Positions 52,704-62,851 are shown, counted from the stretch's first letter. The stretch: DNA of 64,000 nucleotides from an uncultured Marinifilum sp. (GCF_963677195.1 NZ_OY781918.1:2220923-2284922), one strand, 5' to 3'. Translations and numbers: made by a program. The notes: generated by a model not told the origin, from the sequence alone.

Positions 52704-52730
52704 TTCACCCAATTAGGGATTTTGCTTGTC
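52704..52730 (+). promoter_or_regulatory. Shared motif box 5 (TTCACCC...GTC) before dsbD
   Basis: TTCACCCAATT starts at 52704, with TTGTCT placing GTC at position 25, exactly as at 50982. It is 137 nt before the ATG at 52841. Confidence 0.5.
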
Positions 52731-52840
52731 TCTAAAGCAAAGGTGTAAACCAAAACAAACAATCGACTAATCAAACGAATTTGGTTGTGGTCTAAAAACG
52801 ATAAAGACAACATCCATTTTTAAAGACTAAAAAAAAACAG

Positions 52841-54835
52841 ATGAAAGTTAAAATTACAATTCTAGCCATTTTAATGATGGTGTTTAGCGGACTTTCTTTT
52901 GGGCAGGTAATTGAGCCTACAAAGTGGAAAGTAGAGTTTTCTAAGAAAGATGTTAAAGTTGGAGATCAGCTGGATGTTGTTTTTAAAGCAACAATTGATA
53001 AAACATGGCATGTTTACTCTAACGATTTTGATCCTGAATTAGGTCCTATTTTAATTACTTTTAATTTTCAGGATAACTCAAGCTATGAAAGAGTAGGTGA
53101 GGTAAAGCCAATAAATGCTCATAAACACTACGATGAAATATGGGAGGGTGAGGTAAGCTATTTTGAAAAAGAGGGAGAAATGCGCCAAACCATTAAAGTA
53201 AAAGAATTACCTCTTAAAGTGGCAGGTACTTTTGAGTATCAGACTTGTTCCGATGCTACAGGGCAATGTGTAATGGGAGATGATGAATTCGATTTGCAAA
53301 TAGGCAAAGGAGAACTTAAAGCTGTTGCTGCAGCAAACCAAACTCCTGTTAAAAAGTCCGATGATCCTACAAAAGGTTCACTTTGGAATATTTTTATTCT
53401 TGCCTTTTTAGGAGGCTTAGCTGCTATTTTTACTCCTTGTGTTTTTCCAATGATTCCAATGACTGTAAGTTTCTTTATGCACAGCGATGAGAATAAGGCA
53501 AAAGCAAAATTTAAAGCGTTTTTTTACGGATTTTCAATTATTTTAATTTATACAGTAATTGGTACAATTGTAGCAGTTACCTTGGGTGCTAATTTTGCAA
53601 ACTTCCTAAGTACTCATTGGATTCCTAATGTATTATTCTTTGTAATTTTTATGGTTTTTGCGGCATCATTTTTCGGAATGTTCGAAATTACCATGCCAAG
53701 CTGGATTGTAAATAAATCTGTTGCCAACGAAGATAAAGGTGGATTAATGGGAGCATTCTTTATGGCATTCACCCTTGTGTTGGTTTCATTCTCATGTACG
53801 GGTCCAATTGTAGGTGCAATTTTAGTGGCATCGGCAGGTGGTGAGGTGTTAATGCCAATTATTGGAATGTTAGGATTTTCTTCAGCATTTGCATTACCAT
53901 TCACACTATTCGCAATTTTTCCTTCGTGGTTAAACAATATGCCAAAATCTGGAGGATGGTTGAATTCGGTAAAAGTGGTTTTAGGTTTTATAGAAGTGGC
54001 TTTGGGATTAAAATTCTTAAGTATTGCCGATCAAACCTACCATTGGGGAATATTAGATCGCGAAGTTTATCTTGCAATTTGGATTGTAGTATTCACCTTA
54101 ATGGGATTTTACTTGCTGGGTAAGCTAAAATTTGCTCACGATAGCGATGTAAAATTTGTTAGCGTGCCTCGCTTAATGCTATCAATTGTAACATTTGGTT
54201 TTGTAGTATATATGATTCCTGGCTTGTTTGGTGCTCCTTTAAAAGCATTATCGGGATATATGCCTCCTCAAGCTTCTCTTGATTTTGATATCAATAAAAT
54301 AGTAATGAACAATTCGGGAGGAACTACACAGCATAAAGAAACACATACTGCTAAATATTCAGATTTTCTGCACTTGCCTCATGGGCTGAACGGATATTTC
54401 GACTACGAAGAAGGAATGGCTGCAGCTAAAAAATTAAATAAACCTGTATTCATCGATTTTACAGGCCATGGATGTGTTAACTGTCGAGAAATGGAATCGA
54501 ATGTATGGTCCGATCCTCAGGTGTTAAAGCGTTTACAGGAAGATTATGTTGTTATAGCAATGTATGTTGATGATAAAACGAAACTTCCTAAAGAAGAGTG
54601 GATTGTTTCTCAATATGATGGAAAGAAAAAGAAAACTTTGGGTAAGAAAAATGCTGATTTTCAGATTTCAAAATACAATGTAAATGCTCAGCCATACTAC
54701 TGCTTGTTAGATACTAATGGTAATGATTTAACAGAGCCTAGAGCTTACGATTTAGATGTGGAGGCATTCGTAGAATTTCTGGATAGAGGTAAACAAGAAT
54801 ACAAACAAAAAAAAACGGCTCAAGCTATTAAATAA
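52841..54835 (+). CDS. dsbD: Thiol:disulfide interchange protein DsbD
   Basis: Carries reducing power from cytoplasmic thioredoxin to periplasmic partners. 664 residues: signal peptide, alpha domain with TCSDATGQC (Cys136 and Cys143; CX6C), an eight-helix membrane domain (about 175-490) with the two essential Cys in FTPCVFPMIPMT and FSCTGPIVGA, and a C-terminal thioredoxin-like gamma domain with GHGCVNCREME (Cys545, Cys548). All three redox pairs are present, so it should be fully functional. The alpha domain is duplicated as the separate protein at 51076. Confidence 0.95.
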   Translation: MKVKITILAILMMVFSGLSFGQVIEPTKWKVEFSKKDVKVGDQLDVVFKATIDKTWHVYSNDFDPELGPILITFNFQDNSSYERVGEVKPINAHKHYDEIWEGEVSYFEKEGEMRQTIKVKELPLKVAGTFEYQTCSDATGQCVMGDDEFDLQIGKGELKAVAAANQTPVKKSDDPTKGSLWNIFILAFLGGLAAIFTPCVFPMIPMTVSFFMHSDENKAKAKFKAFFYGFSIILIYTVIGTIVAVTLGANFANFLSTHWIPNVLFFVIFMVFAASFFGMFEITMPSWIVNKSVANEDKGGLMGAFFMAFTLVLVSFSCTGPIVGAILVASAGGEVLMPIIGMLGFSSAFALPFTLFAIFPSWLNNMPKSGGWLNSVKVVLGFIEVALGLKFLSIADQTYHWGILDREVYLAIWIVVFTLMGFYLLGKLKFAHDSDVKFVSVPRLMLSIVTFGFVVYMIPGLFGAPLKALSGYMPPQASLDFDINKIVMNNSGGTTQHKETHTAKYSDFLHLPHGLNGYFDYEEGMAAAKKLNKPVFIDFTGHGCVNCREMESNVWSDPQVLKRLQEDYVVIAMYVDDKTKLPKEEWIVSQYDGKKKKTLGKKNADFQISKYNVNAQPYYCLLDTNGNDLTEPRAYDLDVEAFVEFLDRGKQEYKQKKTAQAIK

Positions 54836-54986
54836 AGCTTAAGCAAATAGAAAATTGATAGTCTGTTATACCTATAATATATACGACAAAAGATGTAGAA
54901 TAGGAGAAGCTTTTTTTCTTTTATTCTTAATATCGAATAAATCTGGATTTTCATAAAAACAACAACAAATACTAGTTAGTGGTTAG

Positions 54987-55051
54987 GAGCAGGGCAATAA
55001 AAGACTTTACCCCAATATATGATTTTAAAGTCCCTGCTCAGACCTTTTTTT
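54987..55051 (+). terminator. Two-tier terminator after dsbD
   Basis: Outer stem GAGCAGGG (54987-54994) / CCCTGCTC (55032-55039), inner stem GACTTTA (55003-55009) / TAAAGTC (55026-55032), then AGACC and eight T. It is 150 bp after the dsbD stop; nothing else in between is recognised. Confidence 0.75.
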
Positions 55052-55182
55052 TATTAGAAAACCAACTGCTATAAAACCATTTATTAATAAAACAAAATTT
55101 TACTTTTGTATTTATTAATAATGTTGATACCGGACTAAAGAAACTCTCGGAATGATTTTAAGAAAACTTTAAAAACAACAAA

Positions 55183-57984
55183 ATGAAGAAATTTTTAAGC
55201 CTACTCGCGGTGAGTACTATTTTGTTCTCTGGAATTAATAGCCAGGCTCAAAATTCAACAACAATTCCTTTAAAATCAGATGTGAAGCATGGTAAGCTTA
55301 CAAATGGTATGACTTATTATGTAATGCACAACGAAGAGCCGAAAGATCGTGCAAGCTTTTATTTTGTGCAAAACGTAGGTGCCATTTTAGAAGACGAACA
55401 TCAAAATGGTTTGGCTCACTTTTTAGAGCACATGGCCTTTAACGGTTTAGAGCATTACCCGGGGAAAAATATGATTAATTATCTTGAAAAGAACGGTATT
55501 CAGTTCGGTAGAGATATCAATGCATACACTGCTCAGGACGAAACAGTTTATAATATCAGTAATATTCCAACGAATAATGAAAACCTTTTAGATTCAACTC
55601 TTTTGGTTTTGCATGATTGGTCGGGAGGATTGCTACTGGAAGGAAAAGAAATTGAATCGGAGCGAGGTGTAATTCATGAAGAGTGGAGAACTCGCAGAAA
55701 TTCTCGTTTCAGAATAGGAATGCAAAGAAATCCTGTTATGTACAACCATTCGCAGTATGCAATTCGCGATGTAATTGGGTCTTTAGATGTAATTGATAAT
55801 TTTGAACATCAGGCTTTACGCGATTACTACAAGAAATGGTATCGCCCCGATAATCAGGCTGTAGTGGTAGTGGGTGATATTGACGCAGCAAAAGTTGAAG
55901 AAAAAATAAAAGCATTATTCTCAAAGATTCCGATGCCCAAAAATGCAGCCGAAAGAATTTACTATCAAGTTGAAGATAGTAAAGAAACTCAGTATGTGTT
56001 GGCAAAAGATAAAGAGGCAAAATCTGTTTCTATTAACTGGATTTTCCGTAAACCGATAACTACTGTTCGCGACGAAAACTATTTGAGAGAAGGTTTAGCT
56101 GAAAGTATGTTTAGCACCATGTTAAACAATCGTTTTAAAGAGTTGATGCAAAAGCCGGAATGCCCTGCAGTTGCAATGGAAGTTGGTGGATTTGAAATGT
56201 GTAGAACAAAAGCAGCAAATTATTTATATGTTGCACCTAAAGAGAATAAGGAAATTGAAGCTTTTGAAACTTTCATGACCGAGTTTACACGAGTTCAGCG
56301 CTTCGGATTTACCGAATCGGAATTAAATAGAGTTAAGCTTTCGTTCTTAAGAAGTTATGAGTCTTACCTTCAGGGAAAAGATAAAATCTCGAATGAAGAT
56401 TGGGCGAAAACATTTCAACAGCATTTCTTGAAGGCAGAACCAGCACCATCAGTAGAATGGGATGTGGAATTTGGACAGAAAGTAATTCCTGAAATTACAT
56501 TGCAGGAAGTAAACTCTATGCTTAAGAATTATTCGAATGTAAAAAATAGTGTATTTGCGCTAAGTGGTCCTGATAAAGCTGAGATTAACTATCCTGGTAA
56601 AGAAGAATTGTTTGCTTCGCTTAAGAAAGTAATGACTTCGAATATTGAAGCTTACGCTGATGAAACAGGAGATGCTCCACTTGTAACTGATGAATTGACA
56701 GAGAAGAAATTTGTATCTGAATCAGTAGTAAAAGGTACGGATGCGAAACTATATACATTAGAGAATGGTGCAAGAGTAATTGTTCTTCCTACTGATTACA
56801 GCAAGGATGAAATTTTATTCAGCTCATATAGTTTAGGAGGTAGCTCACTTCTTGAAAGAGAAGATATGGAATCAGGTGAAATGGCTACAATGTTAGCACA
56901 AATCTCTGGTGTTGGAGAATTCAATGCAATTCAGTTAAGAAAGAAATTAACAGGGAAAATTGCAGGTGTAAAACCACAATTAAGTAGTTATACTGAAGGA
57001 TTCTCAGGATCAGCATCTCCTAAGGATTTTGAAACAATGCTACAATTGTTGTATCAGTATTTTGAGCATCCACGATTCGACCAAAATGTGTTTCAGGCAC
57101 AAATGGGAGCCATTAAAAATAATCTTCAAAACGCTAAAGCTGATAACGGAAAAGCATTAAAGGACACAATTGGTCAGTTGATGTCTGATTATCACGAGCG
57201 TGCCTTAATGTTCAACGATGAGTTCGTAAACAACATTGATTTTGAGAAAGCGAAGAAAATCTACTTGGATAGATTTAAAGATGCCAGCGATTTTACTTTC
57301 TTTTTTGTAGGTAATATCGATGAAGAAAAACATCTGCCTTTGATTAGAAAATATGTTGGTAGTATTTCATCGGAAAAACGCCAGGAAAAATGGATAGACC
57401 GTAAGGTAAGAATGGCAGAAGGAAAAGCACAAAGAATTTTCGAAAGAGAAATGCAGGTTCCTAAAACCACAGTATACCTGGCTATCGATAATGAAATGGA
57501 ATACAATTTGGAAACAAGAATGTATGCCAGAGTAGTTGCAGAATTGCTATCGAAAAGATATATGGAAACCATTCGTGAGGAAGAAGGTGGAACTTATGGT
57601 GTAAGTGTGCGTCCATCAATTAGCAAGCGTCCTTACGAGCATGTTGGATTAACAATTAATTTTGATTGTGGTCCTGAAAAACAGGAAAGATTAAGAGAAT
57701 TGGTATATCAGGAATTAGATGCTATTGTAAAAACTGTGAATGAAACTGACCTTGATGAGATCAAGAAAAATTACATCAAGAGCAGAGCGGAATCAGAAAA
57801 AGAAAATAGTTTTTGGTTAAGTGTTATTCAATCATCATTAATGAATGATGAACCCATTGCAAATACCGAAGAATATAATAAACTAGTAAATAGCATTAGT
57901 GCGAAAAAAGTACAAGAATTCGCCAAAAAATTATTTAAGAAATACGATTCTGTTGAGGTTGTAATGAACCCTAAGAATTCGTAA
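55183..57984 (+). CDS. M16-family zinc metalloprotease
   Basis: 933 residues with a signal peptide (KKFLSLLAVSTILFSG, cleaved after SQAQ). Two fused M16 halves as in pitrilysin. The first half has the inverted zinc motif HFLEHMAFNG (His79, Glu82, His83), with the third ligand in the conserved acidic helix near ESERGVIHEEW. The second half (about 510-933) lacks a zinc motif and has the usual GGSSLLE and EEGGTYGVSV structural features. A periplasmic or surface peptidase. Single gene with its own terminator. Confidence 0.92.
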   Translation: MKKFLSLLAVSTILFSGINSQAQNSTTIPLKSDVKHGKLTNGMTYYVMHNEEPKDRASFYFVQNVGAILEDEHQNGLAHFLEHMAFNGLEHYPGKNMINYLEKNGIQFGRDINAYTAQDETVYNISNIPTNNENLLDSTLLVLHDWSGGLLLEGKEIESERGVIHEEWRTRRNSRFRIGMQRNPVMYNHSQYAIRDVIGSLDVIDNFEHQALRDYYKKWYRPDNQAVVVVGDIDAAKVEEKIKALFSKIPMPKNAAERIYYQVEDSKETQYVLAKDKEAKSVSINWIFRKPITTVRDENYLREGLAESMFSTMLNNRFKELMQKPECPAVAMEVGGFEMCRTKAANYLYVAPKENKEIEAFETFMTEFTRVQRFGFTESELNRVKLSFLRSYESYLQGKDKISNEDWAKTFQQHFLKAEPAPSVEWDVEFGQKVIPEITLQEVNSMLKNYSNVKNSVFALSGPDKAEINYPGKEELFASLKKVMTSNIEAYADETGDAPLVTDELTEKKFVSESVVKGTDAKLYTLENGARVIVLPTDYSKDEILFSSYSLGGSSLLEREDMESGEMATMLAQISGVGEFNAIQLRKKLTGKIAGVKPQLSSYTEGFSGSASPKDFETMLQLLYQYFEHPRFDQNVFQAQMGAIKNNLQNAKADNGKALKDTIGQLMSDYHERALMFNDEFVNNIDFEKAKKIYLDRFKDASDFTFFFVGNIDEEKHLPLIRKYVGSISSEKRQEKWIDRKVRMAEGKAQRIFEREMQVPKTTVYLAIDNEMEYNLETRMYARVVAELLSKRYMETIREEEGGTYGVSVRPSISKRPYEHVGLTINFDCGPEKQERLRELVYQELDAIVKTVNETDLDEIKKNYIKSRAESEKENSFWLSVIQSSLMNDEPIANTEEYNKLVNSISAKKVQEFAKKLFKKYDSVEVVMNPKNS

Positions 57985-58018
57985 AATATAATCAATAGTC
58001 TGTTTTGGTTTAGTTTTG

Positions 58019-58058
58019 GATCGGTCGGAACTAAAGTAACGACCGATCTGTTCTTTCA
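58019..58058 (+). terminator. Terminator after the M16 protease gene
   Basis: GATCGGTCG (58019-58027) / CGACCGATC (58040-58048), perfect 9-bp stem, followed by TGTTCTTTC. Confidence 0.8.
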
Positions 58059-58120
58059 TCTAACAAATATTTAACCACACATTTACAACAACAACAACAA
58101 ACACTTAAATTTAATTCGTA

Positions 58121-59401
58121 ATGAAAGAAATATTCTTACAAAAACTGAAAGAGGAATTCGTTCCTGCCCTTGGTTGTACCGAGCCAGTTGCTTTAGCTTA
58201 TGCTGCAGCAAAGGCCAGAGAGGTGTTAACAATGGAACCTGAAAGTTTGGAGTTTCATGTTAGTGGAAATATTTTTAAGAATGGTATGGGAGTTGGTATA
58301 CCCGGCTCTGGAATGGTTGGCTTACCTATTGCCGGTGCTTTAGGTGCTTTGGGCGGTAATCCTAATGCTGGTTTAGAAGTTTTGGGCGGAATTTGTGATA
58401 ATACAATGAAGCTGGCTAAAGAGTTTGTCGATAAGGGAAATGTTAAGGTCGACGTAAAATATAATGTTCCTAAACTTTATATCGAATGTATTTGTAGAAA
58501 TGGGGAAAATTCTGGTAGAGTAATTATTCAGGATAGACATACCAATATTGTTACGGCAGAGCGAAATGGAGTTGTTTTGTTTAATAATAAAGAGGGGAGC
58601 CAAGAGGAAGGAAAAACCGATTTTTCAACATGGAGTTTTAGTGCAATATATGAATTTATAAAAACTGTTGATATAGATGATATTGCTTTTGTAGAGAAAG
58701 GAATAGAACTGAATAAATTAATTGCAGAAGAAGGATTAAAAGGAAATTATGGATTGCAGGTTGGAAAATCTATGATGATAAACATTAAAAAAGGCCTGCT
58801 TTCAAGTGATGTTATGAACCGTTCTGTTATGCTTACAGCTGCAGCTTCTGATGCGCGAATGGCAGGAAGTTCGATGCCGGTAATGTCAAACTGTGGTAGT
58901 GGAAATCAGGGGCTTAGTGTGTCTCTTCCTGTTATTGTAGTGGCCGAAGAATTTAATGCCGATAGGGAAAAACTATTGAGAGCTTTGGCTTTTGCATTAT
59001 TGGTTACAATTTACATGAAATCTTTTGTGGGTCAGTTGTCGGCCTTATGCGGAGTGTTGTTATCTACTGCTGGTGCTGCTTGCGGAATGACTTATATTAT
59101 GGGAGGAGATTTTAAACAATTGGGAATGACTCTGCAAAATATGACTGGTAGTGTAACAGGAATGATTTGTGATGGTGCTAAATATGGTTGTTCTCAAAAA
59201 ATAGCTGCTAGTGTAAGTGCAGCTGTGCAATCATCTTTACTGGCAATTAACCATAGTAGCCTTAATGGACAAGATGGTATTATTGATGATGATGTGGAGG
59301 CAACAATTAGAAATATTGGGCGTTTGGCAAACGAAGGTATGGGAGTTACCGACGAGGTAATTTTAAAAACTATGCTTGAAAAAATGAAAAAGGGTTTATA
59401 G
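58121..59401 (+). CDS. L-cysteine desulfidase family protein (CyuA/UPF0597-like)
   Basis: 426 residues. Motifs: EEFVPALGCTEPVALAYAAAKA at the N-terminus, VSGNIFKNGMGVGIPGSGMVG, SNCGSGNQGLSVSLPVIV, and Cys-containing LCGVLLSTAGAACGMTYIMGG. These Cys residues are the presumed 4Fe-4S ligands. Known members break cysteine down to pyruvate, ammonia and sulfide; serine-dehydratase-like activity is also possible. It precedes trxB by 21 bp, suggesting one transcript. Confidence 0.88.
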   Translation: MKEIFLQKLKEEFVPALGCTEPVALAYAAAKAREVLTMEPESLEFHVSGNIFKNGMGVGIPGSGMVGLPIAGALGALGGNPNAGLEVLGGICDNTMKLAKEFVDKGNVKVDVKYNVPKLYIECICRNGENSGRVIIQDRHTNIVTAERNGVVLFNNKEGSQEEGKTDFSTWSFSAIYEFIKTVDIDDIAFVEKGIELNKLIAEEGLKGNYGLQVGKSMMINIKKGLLSSDVMNRSVMLTAAASDARMAGSSMPVMSNCGSGNQGLSVSLPVIVVAEEFNADREKLLRALAFALLVTIYMKSFVGQLSALCGVLLSTAGAACGMTYIMGGDFKQLGMTLQNMTGSVTGMICDGAKYGCSQKIAASVSAAVQSSLLAINHSSLNGQDGIIDDDVEATIRNIGRLANEGMGVTDEVILKTMLEKMKKGL

Positions 59402-59422
59402 GATTAGAGTAAATCATAAAAA

Positions 59423-60379
59423 ATGGATAAAAAAGAAAATATTTTGGAAAAAGTTAAATGCTTAATTATTGGATCAGGACCAGCTGGTTACACAGCAGGA
59501 ATTTATGCTTCGAGAGCCAATTTAAGTCCGGTAATTATTGAAGGTTTGCAGCCTGGCGGTCAGCTTACCACAACAACAGAAATTGATAATTTTCCAGGAT
59601 ATCCCGAAGGTATTAGTGGTCCGCTTATGATGGGGGAATTAAAAAAGCAGGCAGAACGATTTGGTTGCGATTGCCGTTGGGGAATTGTAACTAAAGCAGA
59701 ATTAGATAAGAGACCATTTAAGCTTACTATCGACGGAAATAAGGAAATAGAGACCGAATCGGTAATTATTGCTACTGGTGCAACTGCAAAATATTTGGGA
59801 CTCGAAAGCGAAGAAAAGTATAAAGGCTCGGGTGTGTCGGCTTGTGCTACCTGCGATGGTTTTTTCTATAAAGGTAAAAATGTAGCTGTTGTAGGTGGAG
59901 GCGATACTGCTTGCGAAGAGGCCTCATATCTTGCAGGTCTTTGTAATAAAGTATACCTGATTGTTCGTAAAGACTATTTAAGAGCATCAAAAGCAATGCA
60001 AGAGAGGGTTTTTAACACTCAAAACATAGAAGTATTGTTCGAGCACAATACCAAAGAGTTAACAGGCGAAAATGGAGTGGAAGCTTGTACTTTGTTAAAA
60101 AAAGCCGGAACTCCTCAGGAAGAGGAAGTTAAAATTGATATAGATGGGTTCTTTTTAGCGATTGGTCATCACCCTAATTCGGATATTTTTAGTAAATATG
60201 TAGATACCGACGAACAGGGATATATCATTACTCAGGCAGGTACACCAATGACAAATATAAAAGGAGTTTTTGCTTGTGGCGATGTTCAGGATCCTAATTA
60301 CCGTCAGGCAATTACCTCTGCTGCTTCAGGATGTCAGGCCGCAATCGAAGCAGAAAGATATTTGGCTGAGTTAAATTAA
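59423..60379 (+). CDS. trxB: Thioredoxin reductase
   Basis: NADPH-dependent reduction of thioredoxin, which in turn feeds DsbD. 318 residues: FAD site IIGSGPAGYTAGIYASRA, redox motif CATC in SACATCDGFFYKG, NADPH site VAVVGGGDTACEEASYL, and the second FAD motif GVFACGDVQDPNYRQAITSAASG. A short extra N-terminal tail (about 10 residues) before KCLIIGSGP. It immediately follows the cysteine desulfidase-like gene. Confidence 0.96.
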   Translation: MDKKENILEKVKCLIIGSGPAGYTAGIYASRANLSPVIIEGLQPGGQLTTTTEIDNFPGYPEGISGPLMMGELKKQAERFGCDCRWGIVTKAELDKRPFKLTIDGNKEIETESVIIATGATAKYLGLESEEKYKGSGVSACATCDGFFYKGKNVAVVGGGDTACEEASYLAGLCNKVYLIVRKDYLRASKAMQERVFNTQNIEVLFEHNTKELTGENGVEACTLLKKAGTPQEEEVKIDIDGFFLAIGHHPNSDIFSKYVDTDEQGYIITQAGTPMTNIKGVFACGDVQDPNYRQAITSAASGCQAAIEAERYLAELN

Positions 60380-60427
60380 AATTAGCTTTTAGCAGAATCT
60401 ATTAAGATTAATTGTGTAAGATGAATG

Positions 60428-60470
60428 AAAATGCCCACTCAGATATTTTTGAGCGGGCATTTTTTTTTTT
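60428..60470. terminator. Bidirectional terminator between trxB and the YccS-like gene
   Basis: AAAATGCCCACTCA (60428-60441) / TGAGCGGGCATTTT (60450-60463), one mismatch, then a long T run. Confidence 0.88.
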
Positions 60471-62619
60471 ATTCGTCTTCTTTATTTATAAGCTTTGCTT
60501 TTTGTACCAACTGTTCTGTAACTTCGGCAATATTGTAGAGTAATACCAATTTTTGTCGGCGGATTCCTCTTTCTGTTTCATTAAGAATGTCATCAAGTTT
60601 TTCTAGTATAAACTGCAAATTTTCATTTGAATCGCATGGATTTTGGTTTTGAATTGCTTCTGCTACAATGGTAAGAGTTTCCTCAACATCTCTATACATA
60701 CTCTGTTCTTTTTCGGTCATGTAATTTGGTGTATTACGATGAGCTCCCAGTGCCGATAAGTACGACAAGAGTGCATGGTTTAGATAGGTAAGGGAAAAAG
60801 CTCTTTTCTGAAGTTTCTGATGTTGTTTTGGTTCAAGTTTCATACCTCGCCAAGCCATTGCCAGTGAATTATCTGCCTGATGAGCTTGATATCTTGAAAT
60901 ACGATAGGCAAGATCATCTTCGCTAAGCTGATCGTATTCCAATAAAATACGACTAAAGTATTCCTTGTTCTTATTAATAGCAGTAGCAAGTAGCTTAGGT
61001 AGTTTCTTGTATTGCCAGTCGGGCCACATAAATCGTACAACACCAATAGCCAAAATAGCTCCAATTAGAGTATCTAAAATTCGGGGTCCCATAATTGCAA
61101 CACCTTTATCAGCAATAAGGTTAAAGGCAGCTATTACAAAAATAGTAACAAATACCACCGATAAGGCATAATTTTTTTTAAGCCACACAAAAAATGCATA
61201 AGCAGCACTTAGTAGTAAAATAATTTGTCCGGCTTTTGTAGGAAGAATTTGTACGATTAAAACACCTGCAATAACACCACTTAAAGTTCCTAAAATTCTT
61301 TGGAATAATCTGCGACGAGTTTCGCTGTAGCTTGGCTGACATACGAATAAGCTGGTTAGTAAAATCCAGTGTCCTTTTTCCAAATTAAAAGTTACAATTA
61401 GGATGTATCCTATAAGAAAACACGTGCTTAATCTAATGGAGTATCTAAATTTAGGGTGATTCCAGTTTAATTGTTTGGAGAATCTTACCCATAAACTTTC
61501 TTCGTCGCGATCTACTCTTGGAAGTAATCCTGTTTCCAGATTATAGTTCATGTTTTGTAAAGATAAGTGCGATTGAGTAAGGTTTTTGAACAGTAAACCC
61601 AGATCGTTTTGCTTCGAGTTCGATTTTCTTTTTTTGATTTGATTTCTTAGTGCACTAATTGTCCAACGAATAGATACAGGGTGTTGATACTCAGTTCCCA
61701 TTAATAGGCTTTTAGATAATTCGTGTGCTGCCTGCGATAATTGAATTAATAACTGACCTAGTCCTTCTAGTATTTCAGCGTTATCTGAATTTTTGCTTAG
61801 TAAGTCATATTTTTCGTGGCTTGAAGCTGCTCGCTCATGTAAACTTTGTAGTAAAATGAATTTATGCAAGTAAGGTCGTAAAATATTCTGATCTTCTATA
61901 GCATCGGCATAACTGTTTATTACATTTTTACATCGGCCAAGAGAGTTAACAAGTTGAATGTTAAGAGTAGCCAAGCGGTTACGGGTTTTCTTTTGAATAG
62001 ATGCATCGCTAGGGAAAAGTTTCGATTTTTCTTTCATGTAAAGCGATAAATCTTCGAAACCTTCAGCCAACTGCTCCTCTAGTAAGCGTGCAGGATGAAA
62101 AATTAGCAGGCACAATGAAAGCAGTCCGTAACAGAGTGCTCCGGCAGGTAGTAAAATTGGCTGAATATACCATTGGGAAGAAATATCAGCGCCAAGCATT
62201 GTATAAATAGCAACTAAAAGAGCTCCGAAAGTAACGCCTCTGTAGCGTTCGCCTAGTCCACCAATTATAATAAAACTTATTGTGGAACCAATTAAGCCAA
62301 TGCCGAATAATATGGGATATGGAGTAAGTATTTCGACTGAAATACTCGAAATTGCAAAACTAATAATGGTAAGTAATAGTGCTTTTACTCTTCCTTTAGG
62401 ATGATCATCGGTTTCTGATAAAGCTCCTGCTAATGCACCTAATGCTAAAGTAACACCAATAAACGACTGATTAATAATAACAAAAGGGATAAGTAAACTA
62501 CCCATAGCAATTGCAGCCTTAAGGGCTAGTAAACGGTTAGGATAGCGCCACAAGTTACGTATTATAAACTCATACCATACTTTGCCTTGTAATTGATTTA
62601 ATGTAATTCTGTTTCTCAT
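60469..62619 (-). CDS. YccS/YhfK-like inner-membrane protein (FUSC family)
   Basis: 716 residues, two sets of membrane helices (about 35-180 and 395-530) separated and followed by soluble helical domains. Landmarks are GALAGALSETDDHPKGRV, ILTSLFVCQPSYSETRRRLFQRILGTLSGV and GPRILDTLIGAILAIGVVRFMWPDW, the FUSC-type core. Related to YccS and aromatic-acid efflux proteins; the substrate is unknown. Single gene, convergent with trxB. Confidence 0.9.
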   Translation of the reverse strand: MRNRITLNQLQGKVWYEFIIRNLWRYPNRLLALKAAIAMGSLLIPFVIINQSFIGVTLALGALAGALSETDDHPKGRVKALLLTIISFAISSISVEILTPYPILFGIGLIGSTISFIIIGGLGERYRGVTFGALLVAIYTMLGADISSQWYIQPILLPAGALCYGLLSLCLLIFHPARLLEEQLAEGFEDLSLYMKEKSKLFPSDASIQKKTRNRLATLNIQLVNSLGRCKNVINSYADAIEDQNILRPYLHKFILLQSLHERAASSHEKYDLLSKNSDNAEILEGLGQLLIQLSQAAHELSKSLLMGTEYQHPVSIRWTISALRNQIKKRKSNSKQNDLGLLFKNLTQSHLSLQNMNYNLETGLLPRVDRDEESLWVRFSKQLNWNHPKFRYSIRLSTCFLIGYILIVTFNLEKGHWILLTSLFVCQPSYSETRRRLFQRILGTLSGVIAGVLIVQILPTKAGQIILLLSAAYAFFVWLKKNYALSVVFVTIFVIAAFNLIADKGVAIMGPRILDTLIGAILAIGVVRFMWPDWQYKKLPKLLATAINKNKEYFSRILLEYDQLSEDDLAYRISRYQAHQADNSLAMAWRGMKLEPKQHQKLQKRAFSLTYLNHALLSYLSALGAHRNTPNYMTEKEQSMYRDVEETLTIVAEAIQNQNPCDSNENLQFILEKLDDILNETERGIRRQKLVLLYNIAEVTEQLVQKAKLINKEDE

Positions 62620-62722
62620 TTTGTGCTAAATATGGAACAAAGATAATATATTGAAAAAATCCATCACAAAGTTTAATTTGATAATGATTCTCACATTAAT
62701 AACTACTTCCTTTCTAATAATA

Positions 62723-62740
62723 TGTTAATTTATATTAACA
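62723..62740. repeat. Small dyad upstream of the YccS-like gene
   Basis: TGTTAAT (62723-62729) / ATTAACA (62734-62740), four-base spacer, 104 bp before the minus-strand ATG. Possible operator. Confidence 0.3.
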
Positions 62741-62851
62741 AGTGTAAATTATACAATAACTCTAATTTAACTTTCCGGATAAGTTTATAATCTTTTTTTA
62801 TAATTAACTGTTTTTAATTCTAATGTATGGCATTGTGGATGCATAGAGAAA

